NCBI RefSeq assembly: GCF_003047285.1
Contig: NZ_PZYX01000001.1
Span: 124,001 to 188,000 of the forward strand
Source: Nocardioides allogilvus
GTDB lineage: Bacteria > Actinomycetota > Actinomycetes > Propionibacteriales > Nocardioidaceae
Length of the DNA stretch: 64,000 nt
Direction of reading: 5' to 3'
How positions within the stretch are numbered: the stretch's first letter is position 1; each line of letters starts with the position of its first letter. The notes beneath the pieces are model-generated. The model worked only from the letters and a program-made list of their open reading frames with translations. It had not been told where the DNA came from and did no database searches. The translations under genes and the position numbers were made by a program. Positions 32,834 through 41,586 of this stretch are shown piece after piece.

Positions 32834-33715
32834 TCAGTGACGCCGGCCGCGCACGGCCGCTCCGGCCGCCACGGCACCGCTCAGGCCGCCCGCCGCGGCG
32901 GCCAGCACGAGTCCGGCGCGGGCCGCCTTGCGCCCGGTGCGGTAGTCACGCACACGCCACTTGTGCTCCTTCGCGTGGGCGCGCAGCTTGGCGTCGGGGT
33001 TGATCGCGATCGGCTCGCCCACCAGGGAGAGCATGGGCAGGTCGTTGTAGGAGTCGGAGTAGGCCGAGCAACGGCTCAGGTCCAGCCCCTCGCGGATGGC
33101 CAGCGCCTTGATCGCCTCGGCCTTCGCAGGGCCGTGCAGCATGTCGCCGACGAGCCGGCCGGTGTAGACGCCGTCCTCGTGCTCGGCGACGGTGCCCATG
33201 GCGCCGGTGAGGCCGAGCCGGCGCGCGATGATGGAGGCGATCTCGATCGGCGCCGCGGTCACCAGCCACACCCGTTGTCCCTGGTCGAGGTGCATCTGCG
33301 CGAGGGCGCGGGTGCCGGGCCAGATGCGGTGCTGCATCCCCTCGTCGAAGACCTCCTCGCCGATCTCCCGGAGCTCCTCGACGGTGTGCCCGGCAATGAA
33401 GCCCAGCGCCGAGTTGCGGGCGTCTGCGACGTGCTCGGGATCCTCGACGCCGACGACCCGGAAGTAGGTCTGCTTCCAGGCGGCACCCAGGATGTCGCGG
33501 GTCGAGAAGAACTTGCGGCGGTGCAGCCCGCGGGCGAGGTGGAAGATGCTCGCGCCCTGCATGACGGTGTTGTCCACGTCGAAGAAGGCCGCCGCCGTGA
33601 GGTCGGTGGGCATGTTGAGCGCGGTCTCGACCTCGGTCGCTGCCGCGGCCGCCTCACCAGCCAGCGTCGAGCGTTGCTGGAGGTTCAGTCGGCGCGGTCT
33701 TTCGGGCGGCGTCAC
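32834..33715 (-). CDS. HAD-IB family phosphatase (SerB-like)
   Basis: 293 residues from GTG 33715. Catalytic motif FFDVDNTVMQGAS (DxDNT), the second motif LVTAAPIEIAS and the last motif AYSDSYNDLPML identify subclass IB, the group of phosphoserine phosphatase; close relatives in actinobacteria are annotated as HAD-IB phosphatases near acyltransferases. A C-terminal hydrophobic stretch (AGLVLAAAAGGLSGAVAAGAA) ending in RGRRH may anchor it in the membrane. The N-terminal extension in longer frames overlaps the divergent ligase and is rejected. Confidence 0.88.
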   Translation of the reverse strand: MTPPERPRRLNLQQRSTLAGEAAAAATEVETALNMPTDLTAAAFFDVDNTVMQGASIFHLARGLHRRKFFSTRDILGAAWKQTYFRVVGVEDPEHVADARNSALGFIAGHTVEELREIGEEVFDEGMQHRIWPGTRALAQMHLDQGQRVWLVTAAPIEIASIIARRLGLTGAMGTVAEHEDGVYTGRLVGDMLHGPAKAEAIKALAIREGLDLSRCSAYSDSYNDLPMLSLVGEPIAINPDAKLRAHAKEHKWRVRDYRTGRKAARAGLVLAAAAGGLSGAVAAGAAVRGRRH

Positions 33716-33764
33716 GTCGGTCAGCGTAGACCTGCAAGGCCGCCGCGAGGGGCAGCGCGTGTGG

Positions 33765-33770
33765 AAGTAT
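33765..33770 (+). promoter_or_regulatory. candidate -10 box of the acyl-CoA ligase (leaderless)
   Basis: AAGTAT followed by 6 bases (CGGCCC) and the ATG at 33777; supports that start. Confidence 0.3.
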
Positions 33771-33776
33771 CGGCCC

Positions 33777-35384
33777 ATGCTGCAGACGGATCTCGCCGAC
33801 CTCTTGCTCTTGGCGTCGGAAGAGGCACCGGATCGCCTGGCTGTGGTCGAGTCGGACGGTCGCGGCCGCACCTGGCTCGAGCTCGAGGGTGAGGTTGCGT
33901 CGTTCGCGACCGGCCTGGGCGACCTCGGCATCCTGGCCGGCGCCCGGGTCATGCTCGTGGTCGGCAACCGCCTCGAGTTCGTCACGGGCTATCTCGCGAT
34001 CCTGCGCGCGCAGGTCGTCGCCGTACCAGTCAACCCGCGCTCGACCGCCGACGAGCTCGCGCGGATGATCGCCGACTCCGGCACCCGCCTGGTCATCGCC
34101 GACCCCGACTCCCTGGCCGTCGTCCGGGACGCCTGCGCCCAGGTCGTCGCGGCCCTCGACGGCGAGCCGACCGACCTCGAGGCCGACCTCGTCAGCCGCG
34201 CCCAGCGTCCTCGTGTCGTCACCATCGACACCGCTCCGCAGGACGGGGAGGTGTCGTACGCCGATGTGCTGGCCACCGAGGCGCGAGCCCTGCCGCCGCT
34301 GCCCGACCCGGAGAAGCTCGCGGCCCTGCTCTACACCAGCGGCACCTCCGGGCGGCCGCGCGCGGCGATGCTCACCCACCGTGCGCTGCTGGCCAACCTC
34401 GAGCAGGTCGGCGACGTCGAGCCACCGATGATCCACGGCGACGACGTCGTGCTCGGTGTGCTGCCGCTCTTCCACGTCTACGGGCTCAACGCCGTCCTCG
34501 GGGGCGTCCTGCAGCACCGCGCCAAGCTCTTGCTCGTCGAGCACTGGGACCCCTTCGCCGTGCTCGACCTGATCGAGGACGAGGCGGTCAGCGTGCTCCC
34601 GATCGCCCCGCCGGTCTTCGCCCACTGGCGCGGGATCGAGGACCTCGCCGACCGGCTCGGCCCCGTACGCCTCGTGCTCTCCGGCTCCGCACCCCTGCCG
34701 CCGGAGGTGATCGAGGAGTTCACCGCGATCACCACCATCCCCGTCCACCAGGGCTACGGCCTCACCGAGGCGTCCCCGGTCGTGACCAGCACGCTGTGCA
34801 GCGACGTGCTGCAGACCGGCTCGGTCGGTGCCGCGCTGCCCGGCATCGAGCTGCGCCTGGTCGACGAGACCGACACGCCGGTCACGGGCGAGGACCCGGG
34901 CGAGATCCAGGTCAAGGGGGCCAACCTCTTCAGCGGCTACTGGCCCGACGGTGCGAGCGGCCCCTCCGACGAGGGCTGGTGGTCGACCGGCGACGTGGGC
35001 TTCCTCGACTCGACGGGCGACCTGTTCCTCGTCGACCGGGTCAAGGAGCTGGTCATCGTCAGCGGCTTCAACGTCTATCCCTCCGAGGTCGAGGAGGTGA
35101 TCCGCGAGGTGCCCGGCGTCCGCGACGCCGCCGTCATCGGGGTCGCGGACGACGACACCGGTGAGGCCGTGGTGGCCTATGTCGTCGCCGAGGCCGACGC
35201 CCCGGAGGACGGCGAGGCGCTGGAAGACGCGGTGCGTGGCCACGCGTCCTCCCGCCTCGCCCGCTTCAAGCAGCCGACCCGCGTCGAGGTGGTCGCCGAG
35301 CTCCCGCTCACCGTCACCGGCAAGGTCCAGAAGGGCCGCCTGCGCGGGATGGAGCGCCGGCGCCAGCTGGGGCTGCTCGAATGA
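33777..35384 (+). CDS. acyl-CoA synthetase (AMP-binding, FadD-like)
   Basis: 535 residues, ANL superfamily: activates a carboxylic acid to its CoA thioester through an acyl-adenylate. Motifs: A3 LLYTSGTSGRPRAAML (P-loop), A5 GYGLTEASPV, A7 WWSTGDVGFLD, A8 hinge VDRVKELVIVSGFNVYPSE and the catalytic Lys near the C-terminus in TGKVQKGRLR. The substrate is probably a fatty acid, but chain length cannot be told. The next gene, a glutaredoxin-like protein, overlaps by 4 bases, so the two are co-translated. Confidence 0.9.
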   Translation: MLQTDLADLLLLASEEAPDRLAVVESDGRGRTWLELEGEVASFATGLGDLGILAGARVMLVVGNRLEFVTGYLAILRAQVVAVPVNPRSTADELARMIADSGTRLVIADPDSLAVVRDACAQVVAALDGEPTDLEADLVSRAQRPRVVTIDTAPQDGEVSYADVLATEARALPPLPDPEKLAALLYTSGTSGRPRAAMLTHRALLANLEQVGDVEPPMIHGDDVVLGVLPLFHVYGLNAVLGGVLQHRAKLLLVEHWDPFAVLDLIEDEAVSVLPIAPPVFAHWRGIEDLADRLGPVRLVLSGSAPLPPEVIEEFTAITTIPVHQGYGLTEASPVVTSTLCSDVLQTGSVGAALPGIELRLVDETDTPVTGEDPGEIQVKGANLFSGYWPDGASGPSDEGWWSTGDVGFLDSTGDLFLVDRVKELVIVSGFNVYPSEVEEVIREVPGVRDAAVIGVADDDTGEAVVAYVVAEADAPEDGEALEDAVRGHASSRLARFKQPTRVEVVAELPLTVTGKVQKGRLRGMERRRQLGLLE

Positions 35385-35635
35385 GCGCGAGCCCGAACCC
35401 GGCACGCGTCACCCTCTACGGCCGCGTGGGCTGCCATCTCTGCGACGAGGCGCGTGCCGTCATCGAGGCCGTGTGCGCCGAGCTGGGGGAGTCGTACGTC
35501 GAGGTCGACATCGACACCGACCCGGCTCTGCGCGAGCGTTTCACCGACGAGGTGCCGGTGACCTTCGTCGATGGTCGCCAGCACGACTTCTGGCGGGTCG
35601 ACCCCGTCCGGCTGCGCACAGCCCTGCGTCGCTGA
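35381..35635 (+). CDS. glutaredoxin-like (DUF836) thiol protein
   Basis: 84 residues of thioredoxin fold with a redox CHLC pair (Cys18, Cys21) after the first strand, and the cis-Pro region DEVPVTFVDG. Family DUF836, found upstream of rex/hemA in many actinobacteria. ATGA overlap with the acyl-CoA ligase; the Rex operator begins about 55 bases after its stop, so it belongs to the ligase unit. Confidence 0.88.
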   Translation: MSASPNPARVTLYGRVGCHLCDEARAVIEAVCAELGESYVEVDIDTDPALRERFTDEVPVTFVDGRQHDFWRVDPVRLRTALRR

Positions 35636-35690
35636 GGCCCCCAGTGCGGGTGGGTCATCTCACATGTGCTAGCCGGCATCGTCGCTCAGT

Positions 35691-35719
35691 TTGTTCTCCC
35701 GTTCACAAACTCCTACAGT
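35691..35719 (+). promoter_or_regulatory. rex promoter with Rex-type operator
   Basis: TTGTTCT-CCCG-TTCACAA (35691-35708) matches the Rex operator TTGTGAA-N4-TTCACAA at 11 of 14 fixed positions. It includes the -35 (TTGTTC, 35691-35696), spacer 17 and -10 TACAGT (35714-35719). An autoregulated Rex promoter is well known in Streptomyces. Leader of about 60 bases to the rex GTG. Confidence 0.65.
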
Positions 35720-35788
35720 GATCGCGCCGACTCGTTCTCACACGGGTTTTCCCACACCCGGGACCGCGTTGGCTGGAAAGAAGACGCA

Positions 35789-36484
35789 GTGACTGCACGG
35801 ACGTCCAACGACCACGCCCGGGACATTCCCGAGGCCACTGTCGCTCGGCTACCCGTCTATCTACGTGCCCTCATCACGCTTGCTGAGCAGGACATCGAGA
35901 CCTGCTCGTCCGAGGAGCTCGCGACCGCCGCCGGCGTCAACTCCGCCAAGCTCCGCAAGGACCTCTCCTACCTCGGCAGCTACGGCACCCGCGGTGTCGG
36001 CTACGACGTGGAATACCTGCGCTACCAGATCGCCCGAGAGATCGGTGTGACCCAGGACTGGCCCGTCGTCATCGTCGGCATCGGAAACCTCGGTCACGCC
36101 CTCGCCAACTACTCCGGATTCCGCAGCCGTGGGTTCCGCGTGGTGGCCCTGCTCGACGCCGATCCCGACCGGCACGACGAGGTCGTCGCGGGCGTCGACG
36201 TACGCCCCTTCGACGAGCTCGAGGCGATCGTCCTCGAGCACGGCGTCGCGATCGGCGTCATCGCCACGCCCGCCCTGGCCGCCCAGGACGTCGCCGACCG
36301 GATGGTCGACGCGGGCATCACCAGCATCTTGAACTTCGCACCGACAGTGCTGTCGGTGCCCGAGGGAGTCGACGTCCGCAAGGTCGACCTCTCGATCGAG
36401 CTCCAGATCCTCGCCTATCACGTCCAGCGCAAGGCAGCAGCCGGCCTGGTCGAGGCAGAAGCAGTCACGGAGGACTCAGCATGA
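35789..36484 (+). CDS. rex: redox-sensing transcriptional repressor Rex
   Basis: Senses the NADH/NAD+ ratio and releases its operators when NADH is high. 231 residues from GTG 35789 (GGAAAGAAG upstream); the longer frame is disfavoured because the promoter lies within it. N-terminal winged helix (about 20-85, with ELATAAGVNSAKLRKDLSYLGSYG), then the Rossmann motif VVIVGIGNLGHALANY and LDADPDRHDE. Heads the heme operon, overlapping hemA by 4 bases; the Rex operator in its own promoter makes the operon redox-tuned. Confidence 0.95.
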   Translation: MTARTSNDHARDIPEATVARLPVYLRALITLAEQDIETCSSEELATAAGVNSAKLRKDLSYLGSYGTRGVGYDVEYLRYQIAREIGVTQDWPVVIVGIGNLGHALANYSGFRSRGFRVVALLDADPDRHDEVVAGVDVRPFDELEAIVLEHGVAIGVIATPALAAQDVADRMVDAGITSILNFAPTVLSVPEGVDVRKVDLSIELQILAYHVQRKAAAGLVEAEAVTEDSA

Positions 36485-37779
36485 GTGTTCTCGTCGTGGG
36501 GGTCTCCCACAAGTCGGCCCCGGTCGCGCTGCTCGAGCGGCTCGCCCTGGATGCCAACGGCGTCACCAAGCTCGTCGACGACCTGATGGGCAGCGAGCAC
36601 GTCGGTGAGGCGACCGTCATCGCGACGTGCAACCGCCTCGAGGTCTATGCCGACGTCGACCGCTTCCACGGCAGCGTCGAGGAGGTCTCGCGGTTGCTCG
36701 TCGAGCGCGCCGGTGAGTCCACCGAGGCGCTCGTGCCGCACCTCTACGTCCACTACGACGACGGTGCCGTCTCCCACCTCTTCAACGTCGCCTCCGGCCT
36801 CGACTCGATGGTCGTCGGCGAGGGCCAGATCCTCGGCCAGACCCGCGAGGCGCTGCGCCTGGGCCAGGAGGTCGGCTCCGTCGGCCCCGCGCTCAACGTG
36901 CTCTTCCAGCAGGCGCTGCGCGTCGGCAAGCGCTCGCACGCCGAGACCGACATCGACCGCGCCGCCCCGTCTCTGGTCACCGCCGCCCTCGAGCGGATCC
37001 CCGGGACCGTCGCCGGACGCCGTGTCGTCGTCGTCGGGGCCGGTGCGATGGCCTCCCTGGCCATCTCGACCGTCCACCGCCTCGGCGCCAGCGACATCGC
37101 CGTCGTCAACCGCACCAGCGACAACGCCGCCCGGCTCGCTCGCGAGTACGACGCCCGCTCGCTGCCGCTGGCCGAGCTCGCGACCGCTCTGGGCGACGCG
37201 GACGTGGTCGTCTCCTGCACCGGCGCCGCCGGTGTCCTCGTCACCCGCGCCGGGCTCGCCGAGGCCCGGGGCGACCTCGAGACCCCGCTCGCGATCATCG
37301 ACCTCGCGCTGCCCCACGACGTGGAGCCCGAGGTCGCGACCCTGCCCGGCGTCACCCTCATCGGTCTCGCGTCCCTGGCCGAGGACCTGCGTGACTCCGA
37401 CGCCGCCCGCGAGGTCGAGGGCGTGCGCGCGATCGTCGCCCAGGAGATCGCCGCCTTCCTCGCCGCGCGCCACCAGGCCAGCGTCACGCCGACCGTGGTC
37501 GCGCTCCGGTCCATGGCGACCTCGGTCGTCGACGCCGAGATGGAGCGGCTCTCGACCCGGCTGCCCGACCTCGACGAAGTCACGCGCGCCGAGGTGCTGC
37601 ACACCGTGCGTCGCGTCGCCGACAAGCTCCTGCACGAGCCGACCGTCCGGGTGAAGGAGCTCGTCAACGAGACCGGCGCCGTGTCCTACGCCGCCGCGCT
37701 GGCCGAGCTGTTCGCGCTCGACCCCGAGGCCGTCGACGCGGTCACCCGCGCCGGTGTGCCCGAGGAGGGACGCCCATGA
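36481..37779 (+). CDS. hemA: glutamyl-tRNA reductase HemA
   Basis: Reduces glutamyl-tRNA to glutamate-1-semialdehyde (GSA), the first step of C5 heme synthesis. 432 residues: catalytic Cys50 in VIATCNRLEVYAD, the conserved VASGLDSMVVGEGQILGQ region, the NADPH domain (VVVVGAGAMASLA) and a C-terminal dimerisation helix. No fused GSA aminotransferase; hemL lies 5 kb downstream. ATGA overlap with rex and hemC. Confidence 0.96.
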   Translation: MSVLVVGVSHKSAPVALLERLALDANGVTKLVDDLMGSEHVGEATVIATCNRLEVYADVDRFHGSVEEVSRLLVERAGESTEALVPHLYVHYDDGAVSHLFNVASGLDSMVVGEGQILGQTREALRLGQEVGSVGPALNVLFQQALRVGKRSHAETDIDRAAPSLVTAALERIPGTVAGRRVVVVGAGAMASLAISTVHRLGASDIAVVNRTSDNAARLAREYDARSLPLAELATALGDADVVVSCTGAAGVLVTRAGLAEARGDLETPLAIIDLALPHDVEPEVATLPGVTLIGLASLAEDLRDSDAAREVEGVRAIVAQEIAAFLAARHQASVTPTVVALRSMATSVVDAEMERLSTRLPDLDEVTRAEVLHTVRRVADKLLHEPTVRVKELVNETGAVSYAAALAELFALDPEAVDAVTRAGVPEEGRP

Positions 37780-38738
37780 GCGCCCCCCTGAGCAGCATCC
37801 GGCTCGGCACCCGCCGCTCGCTCCTGGCCACCACCCAGTCCGGTCATGTCGCCGACTTGATTCGCCAGCGCCTGGGGCGTGAAGTGGAGCTCGTGGAGAT
37901 CACCACCGAGGGCGACACCAACACCGCCCCGCTCGCCACGATGGGCGGCACGGGCGTCTTCGTCAGCGCCCTGCGCGACGCGCTGCTGCGCGGCGAGGTC
38001 GACGTCGCCGTCCACTCGCTCAAGGACCTCCCGACCTGGCCCGCCGAGGGCATCACCCTGGCCGCCGTACCCACGCGCGAGGACCCGCGCGACGTCGTGG
38101 TCGCCCGGGACGGCCTGACCCTCGGCGAGCTGCCCGCGGGCAGCCGCGTCGGCACCGGCTCGCCGCGTCGCGCAGCCCAGCTCGCAGCCCTCGGGCTCGG
38201 CGTCGAGATCGTGGAGATCCGCGGCAACGTCGACACCCGCATCGCCAAGGTCGCCAGCGGCGACTACGACGCGGTCGTGCTCGCGCGTGCCGGACTGGCC
38301 CGCCTCGGACGCGTCGACGAGGCCACCGAGGTGCTCGACCCGCTCCAGATGCTGCCGGCCCCCGGACAGGGTGCGCTGGCGATCGAGTGCCGCAGCGACG
38401 ACACCGACCTCCTGGCCGACCTCGCCCGGCTGGACGACCACCCCACCCGGGTGGCCGTCACCGCCGAGCGCAGCCTGCTCGCCGCCCTCGAAGCCGGTTG
38501 CTCGGCGCCCCTGGGCGCCCTGGCCGAGGTCGTCGAGGGTGACGACGGCGACGAGCTGTGGATCCGGGCGATCGCGCTGTCACTCGACGGCGGCCTGTCG
38601 ATCCGCACAAGCACGACCGGCAGCGTCGACGACGCCGCTGCCACGGGGAACCGCCTCGCGAGCGAGATGCTCGCCGAGGGCGCCGCAAGCCTGATGGACA
38701 GCACAGGGATGGAAGCACCAGTGAGGAAGCAGTCATGA
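37776..38738 (+). CDS. hemC: porphobilinogen deaminase HemC (hydroxymethylbilane synthase)
   Basis: Polymerises four porphobilinogens. Signature LPAPGQGALAIECR (about 192) and the dipyrromethane-cofactor Cys242 in EAGCSAPLGALAE, the same position as in E. coli. 320 residues, with a short Ser/Thr-rich tail. Overlaps hemA and the cobA/hemD gene by 4 bases on each side. Confidence 0.96.
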   Translation: MSAPLSSIRLGTRRSLLATTQSGHVADLIRQRLGREVELVEITTEGDTNTAPLATMGGTGVFVSALRDALLRGEVDVAVHSLKDLPTWPAEGITLAAVPTREDPRDVVVARDGLTLGELPAGSRVGTGSPRRAAQLAALGLGVEIVEIRGNVDTRIAKVASGDYDAVVLARAGLARLGRVDEATEVLDPLQMLPAPGQGALAIECRSDDTDLLADLARLDDHPTRVAVTAERSLLAALEAGCSAPLGALAEVVEGDDGDELWIRAIALSLDGGLSIRTSTTGSVDDAAATGNRLASEMLAEGAASLMDSTGMEAPVRKQS

Positions 38739-40381
38739 CGCGAGCACAGAGCGCCCAGTCCAACGCCGCCACCACGGCGCCCGCCACCACCACGAGGGGC
38801 TGGGTGTCGTTCGTCGGCAGTGGCCCCGGCGACCCCGGCCTGATGACGGTGCGGGCGGTGGAGCTGTTGCGCGACGCCGAGGTGATCATCACCGAGGCGC
38901 CCGAGCACGCCGATCTGGTGCACGCCCTGCTCACGGTCACCGAGGACGGCCCGCAGGTCGTCGACGGTGGCTTCGGTGAGGACGGCCAGCCGCTGACCCA
39001 CGCCGCGCGCGCCAAGGTCGTGGTCAAGCACGGCAAGAAGTCGCGCGTGGTTCGCCTGATGACCGGCGACCCGTTCCTCTACGCCTCCGGTCCCGAGGAG
39101 GCGCAGGCGTGCGTCAAGGCCGGCGTCGGCTTCGACATCGTGCCCGGCGTCTCGTCGGTCTCCGCGGTCCCGGCCTACGCCGGCATCCCGCTGACCACCA
39201 AGGACCACCGCGAGATGGCCGTCGTCACCTGCGGCCCGAAGGTCGACTGGAGCCAGTACTCCGACGACCGCACCCTCGTGCTGCTCTCGGCCGTCGGCAC
39301 CATCGGTGAGATCGCCGCCGCGCTGATTGCCGCCGGTCGCTCGGCCGAGACGCCCGTCGCCATGACCCGCGTCGGCACCACCACCGAGCAGGCGACCGTC
39401 ACCTCGACGCTCGCCGACATCGCCGCCGACGCCCGCGCGGCGCGCATCTCGCCGCCGGCCATCACGGTCATCGGCAAGGTCGTCAACCTGCGCGAGACGC
39501 TGTCGTGGTTCGAGACCAAGCCGCTCTTCGGCTGGCGCGTCCTGGTGCCGCGCACCAAGGAGCAGGCCGGCTCGCTGTCGCGTCGCGTGCGCGAGTACGG
39601 CGCTGTGCCGGAGGAGGTCCCGACCATCTCGGTCGAGCCGCCGCGCAACCCGCTGCAGATGGACAAGGCCGTCCGCGGCCTCGTCGAGGGCCGCTACGAG
39701 TGGATCGCCTTCACGTCGGTCAACGCGGTCAAGGCCGTGCGCGAGAAGTTCGAGGAGTACGGCCTGGACGCCCGCGCGTTCTCCGGCCTCAAGATCGCCG
39801 CTGTCGGTGACAAGACCGCCGAGGCCATCGCTGCCTGGGGCCTGCGCGCCGACCTCGTGCCGACGGGCGAGCAGTCCGCTGCCGGCCTGCTGGCCGACTG
39901 GCCGCCGTACGACGACGTGCTCGACCCGATCAACCGGGTCTTCCTGCCGCGCGCCGACATCGCCACGGAGAACCTCGTCGCCGGCCTGATCGACCTGGGC
40001 TGGGAGTGCGACGACGTCACCGCCTACCGCACCGTGCGCGCCACGCCGCCGCCGGCGGAGACCCGCGACGCGATCAAGACCGGCAAGTTCGACGCCGTCG
40101 TGTTCACCTCGTCCTCGACCGTGCGCAACCTCGTCGGCATCGCCGGCAAGCCGCACCCCTCGACGATCATCGCGGTCATCGGCCCGGCCACGGCGAAGAC
40201 CGCCGAGGAGCACGGCCTGCGCGTCGACGTACTCGCCTCGAAGCCCGACGTGGAGGTCCTCGTGGACGCCCTCGCCGACTTCGGTGCCAGCCGTCGCCTC
40301 GACCTGCTGGAGGCCGGCGAGCCGGTCACCAAGCCGAGCGAGCGCAAGCCCACCGCCCGCCGCAAGGCCCGCGCGAAGTGA
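38735..40381 (+). CDS. hemD: fused uroporphyrinogen-III C-methyltransferase / uroporphyrinogen-III synthase
   Basis: 548 residues from ATG 38735. N-terminal SUMT/CobA-like domain (about 20-270): GSGPGDPGLMTVRA, a GDPF-type motif and VPGVSSVSAVPAYAGIP; C-terminal HemD domain (about 275-520): FTSVNAVKAVREKF and FTSSSTVRNLVG. The HemD part closes hydroxymethylbilane to uroporphyrinogen III; the CobA part could divert it to siroheme or corrinoids. This fusion is usual in actinobacteria. The tail is Lys/Arg-rich. A strong terminator follows. Confidence 0.94.
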   Translation: MTRAQSAQSNAATTAPATTTRGWVSFVGSGPGDPGLMTVRAVELLRDAEVIITEAPEHADLVHALLTVTEDGPQVVDGGFGEDGQPLTHAARAKVVVKHGKKSRVVRLMTGDPFLYASGPEEAQACVKAGVGFDIVPGVSSVSAVPAYAGIPLTTKDHREMAVVTCGPKVDWSQYSDDRTLVLLSAVGTIGEIAAALIAAGRSAETPVAMTRVGTTTEQATVTSTLADIAADARAARISPPAITVIGKVVNLRETLSWFETKPLFGWRVLVPRTKEQAGSLSRRVREYGAVPEEVPTISVEPPRNPLQMDKAVRGLVEGRYEWIAFTSVNAVKAVREKFEEYGLDARAFSGLKIAAVGDKTAEAIAAWGLRADLVPTGEQSAAGLLADWPPYDDVLDPINRVFLPRADIATENLVAGLIDLGWECDDVTAYRTVRATPPPAETRDAIKTGKFDAVVFTSSSTVRNLVGIAGKPHPSTIIAVIGPATAKTAEEHGLRVDVLASKPDVEVLVDALADFGASRRLDLLEAGEPVTKPSERKPTARRKARAK

Positions 40382-40398
40382 GCTGAGCCGGACACGGC

Positions 40399-40440
40399 AC
40401 GAAGGGCGGCGACGGAGGAGACTCCGTCGCCGCCCTTCGT
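40399..40440 (+). terminator. terminator after cobA/hemD
   Basis: A perfect 19-base stem, ACGAAGGGCGGCGACGGAG (40399-40417) with its complement at 40422-40440, around a GAGA loop. It separates the rex-hem operon from hemB. Confidence 0.85.
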
Positions 40441-40479
40441 CGTCCGTGGCGCAGCGGAGGGTCGCGGCTCGGCGACCCG

Positions 40480-40485
40480 TAGGCT
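40480..40485 (+). promoter_or_regulatory. candidate -10 box of hemB (leaderless)
   Basis: TAGGCT followed by 6 bases (TCAGGC) and the GTG at 40492. hemB needs its own promoter because of the strong hairpin upstream. Confidence 0.4.
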
Positions 40486-40491
40486 TCAGGC

Positions 40492-41496
40492 GTGATCGCG
40501 AACGAGGAGCAACCCGACATCACCGGGCCGGTCATCCGGCCGCGCCGCCTGCGGCGCACCCCTGCGCTGCGCCGACTGGTCGGCGAGACGTCGGTGCAGG
40601 CGAGCCAGCTGATCCTTCCGGTGTTCGTCCGCGAGGACATCTCCGAGCCAGTGCCGATCTCCTCGATGCCCGGGGTCGTCCAGCACACCCGTGACTCGCT
40701 GAAGGCCGCCGCAGCCGAGGCCGCCGAGCTGGGGCTGGGCGGGGTGATGCTCTTCGGCATCCCGTCGACCAAGGACGCCGTCGGCAGCGGTGCCATCGAC
40801 CCGAGCGGCATCCTCAACCTCGCGATCAACGACGTCGTCGCGGAGGTGGGCGACACGCTCACCGTGATGAGCGACCTGTGCCTCGACGAGTTCACCGACC
40901 ACGGCCACTGTGGCCTGCTCACCCCCGATGGCGAGATCGACAACGACAAGACGCTGGCGGCGTACGCCGAGATGGCCATCGCGCAGGCCGAGGCCGGCGT
41001 CGACATGGTCGGCCCCAGCGGGATGATGGACGGCCAGGTCGCGGTCGTCCGGCGCGCGCTCGACGCCGCCGAGCACTCCGGGGTGTCGATCCTGGCCTAC
41101 TCCGCGAAGTACGCCTCCGCCTTCTTCGGGCCGTTCCGCGAGGCGGTCAACTCCTCCCTCGAGGGCGACCGGCGCACCTACCAGCAGGACCCGGGCAACG
41201 TCCGCGAAGGCGTGCGCGAGGCGCTGCTCGACGTGGCCGAGGGTGCCGACATCGTCATGGTGAAGCCGGCGCTGCCCTATCTCGACGTCGTGCGCCGGGT
41301 CCGCGACGCCGTGGACGTGCCCGTGGCGGCGTACAACGTCTCGGGCGAGTTCGCCATGGTCGAGGCCGCCGCCGCGAACGGCTGGCTCGACCGCGACGCC
41401 GCGGTGCTCGAGACCCTCACCTCCATCCGCCGCGCGGGTGCCGACGTGATCCTGACCTACTGGGCGGCCGACGCCGCCCGCCTGCTCGGTCGCTGA
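40492..41496 (+). CDS. hemB: porphobilinogen synthase HemB
   Basis: Joins two 5-aminolevulinate molecules. 334 residues; the two Schiff-base lysines are Lys206 (YSAKYASAFFGPFREAV) and Lys258 (VMVKPALPYLD). The metal region reads SDLCLDEFTDHGHCG: one Cys plus Asp/His rather than three Cys, the Mg-type pattern common in actinobacteria and unlike the zinc-type enzymes. GTG start chosen because the leaderless-type box precedes it by 6 bases. Confidence 0.95.
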   Translation: MIANEEQPDITGPVIRPRRLRRTPALRRLVGETSVQASQLILPVFVREDISEPVPISSMPGVVQHTRDSLKAAAAEAAELGLGGVMLFGIPSTKDAVGSGAIDPSGILNLAINDVVAEVGDTLTVMSDLCLDEFTDHGHCGLLTPDGEIDNDKTLAAYAEMAIAQAEAGVDMVGPSGMMDGQVAVVRRALDAAEHSGVSILAYSAKYASAFFGPFREAVNSSLEGDRRTYQQDPGNVREGVREALLDVAEGADIVMVKPALPYLDVVRRVRDAVDVPVAAYNVSGEFAMVEAAAANGWLDRDAAVLETLTSIRRAGADVILTYWAADAARLLGR

Positions 41497-41538
41497 CCCC
41501 CGCCCGGTGGGGGTGTGTTGACGCCGACTCGGCAAATC

Positions 41539-41572
41539 ACGAAGGCCCGCCGGGGAACCGGCGGGCCTTCGT
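41539..41572. terminator. bidirectional terminator between hemB and the transglycosylase
   Basis: ACGAAGGCCCGCCGG (41539-41553) and its exact complement (41558-41572) flank a GGAA loop, between two convergent genes. Confidence 0.85.
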
Positions 41573-41586
41573 CGTGGAGCGAGTGG

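Noticed and set aside
32716..33985. Long N-terminal extensions of the BldN-like sigma and HAD-IB genes
   Set aside because: The TTG start of the sigma frame lacks a ribosome binding site, and the HAD-IB extension overlaps the divergent ligase with shadow-like Arg/Ser/Pro composition.
35636..36480. Cobalamin riboswitch or other RNA regulator before the hem operon
   Set aside because: The leader holds only the Rex-type operator and promoter; no B12 box or other known aptamer pattern seen.
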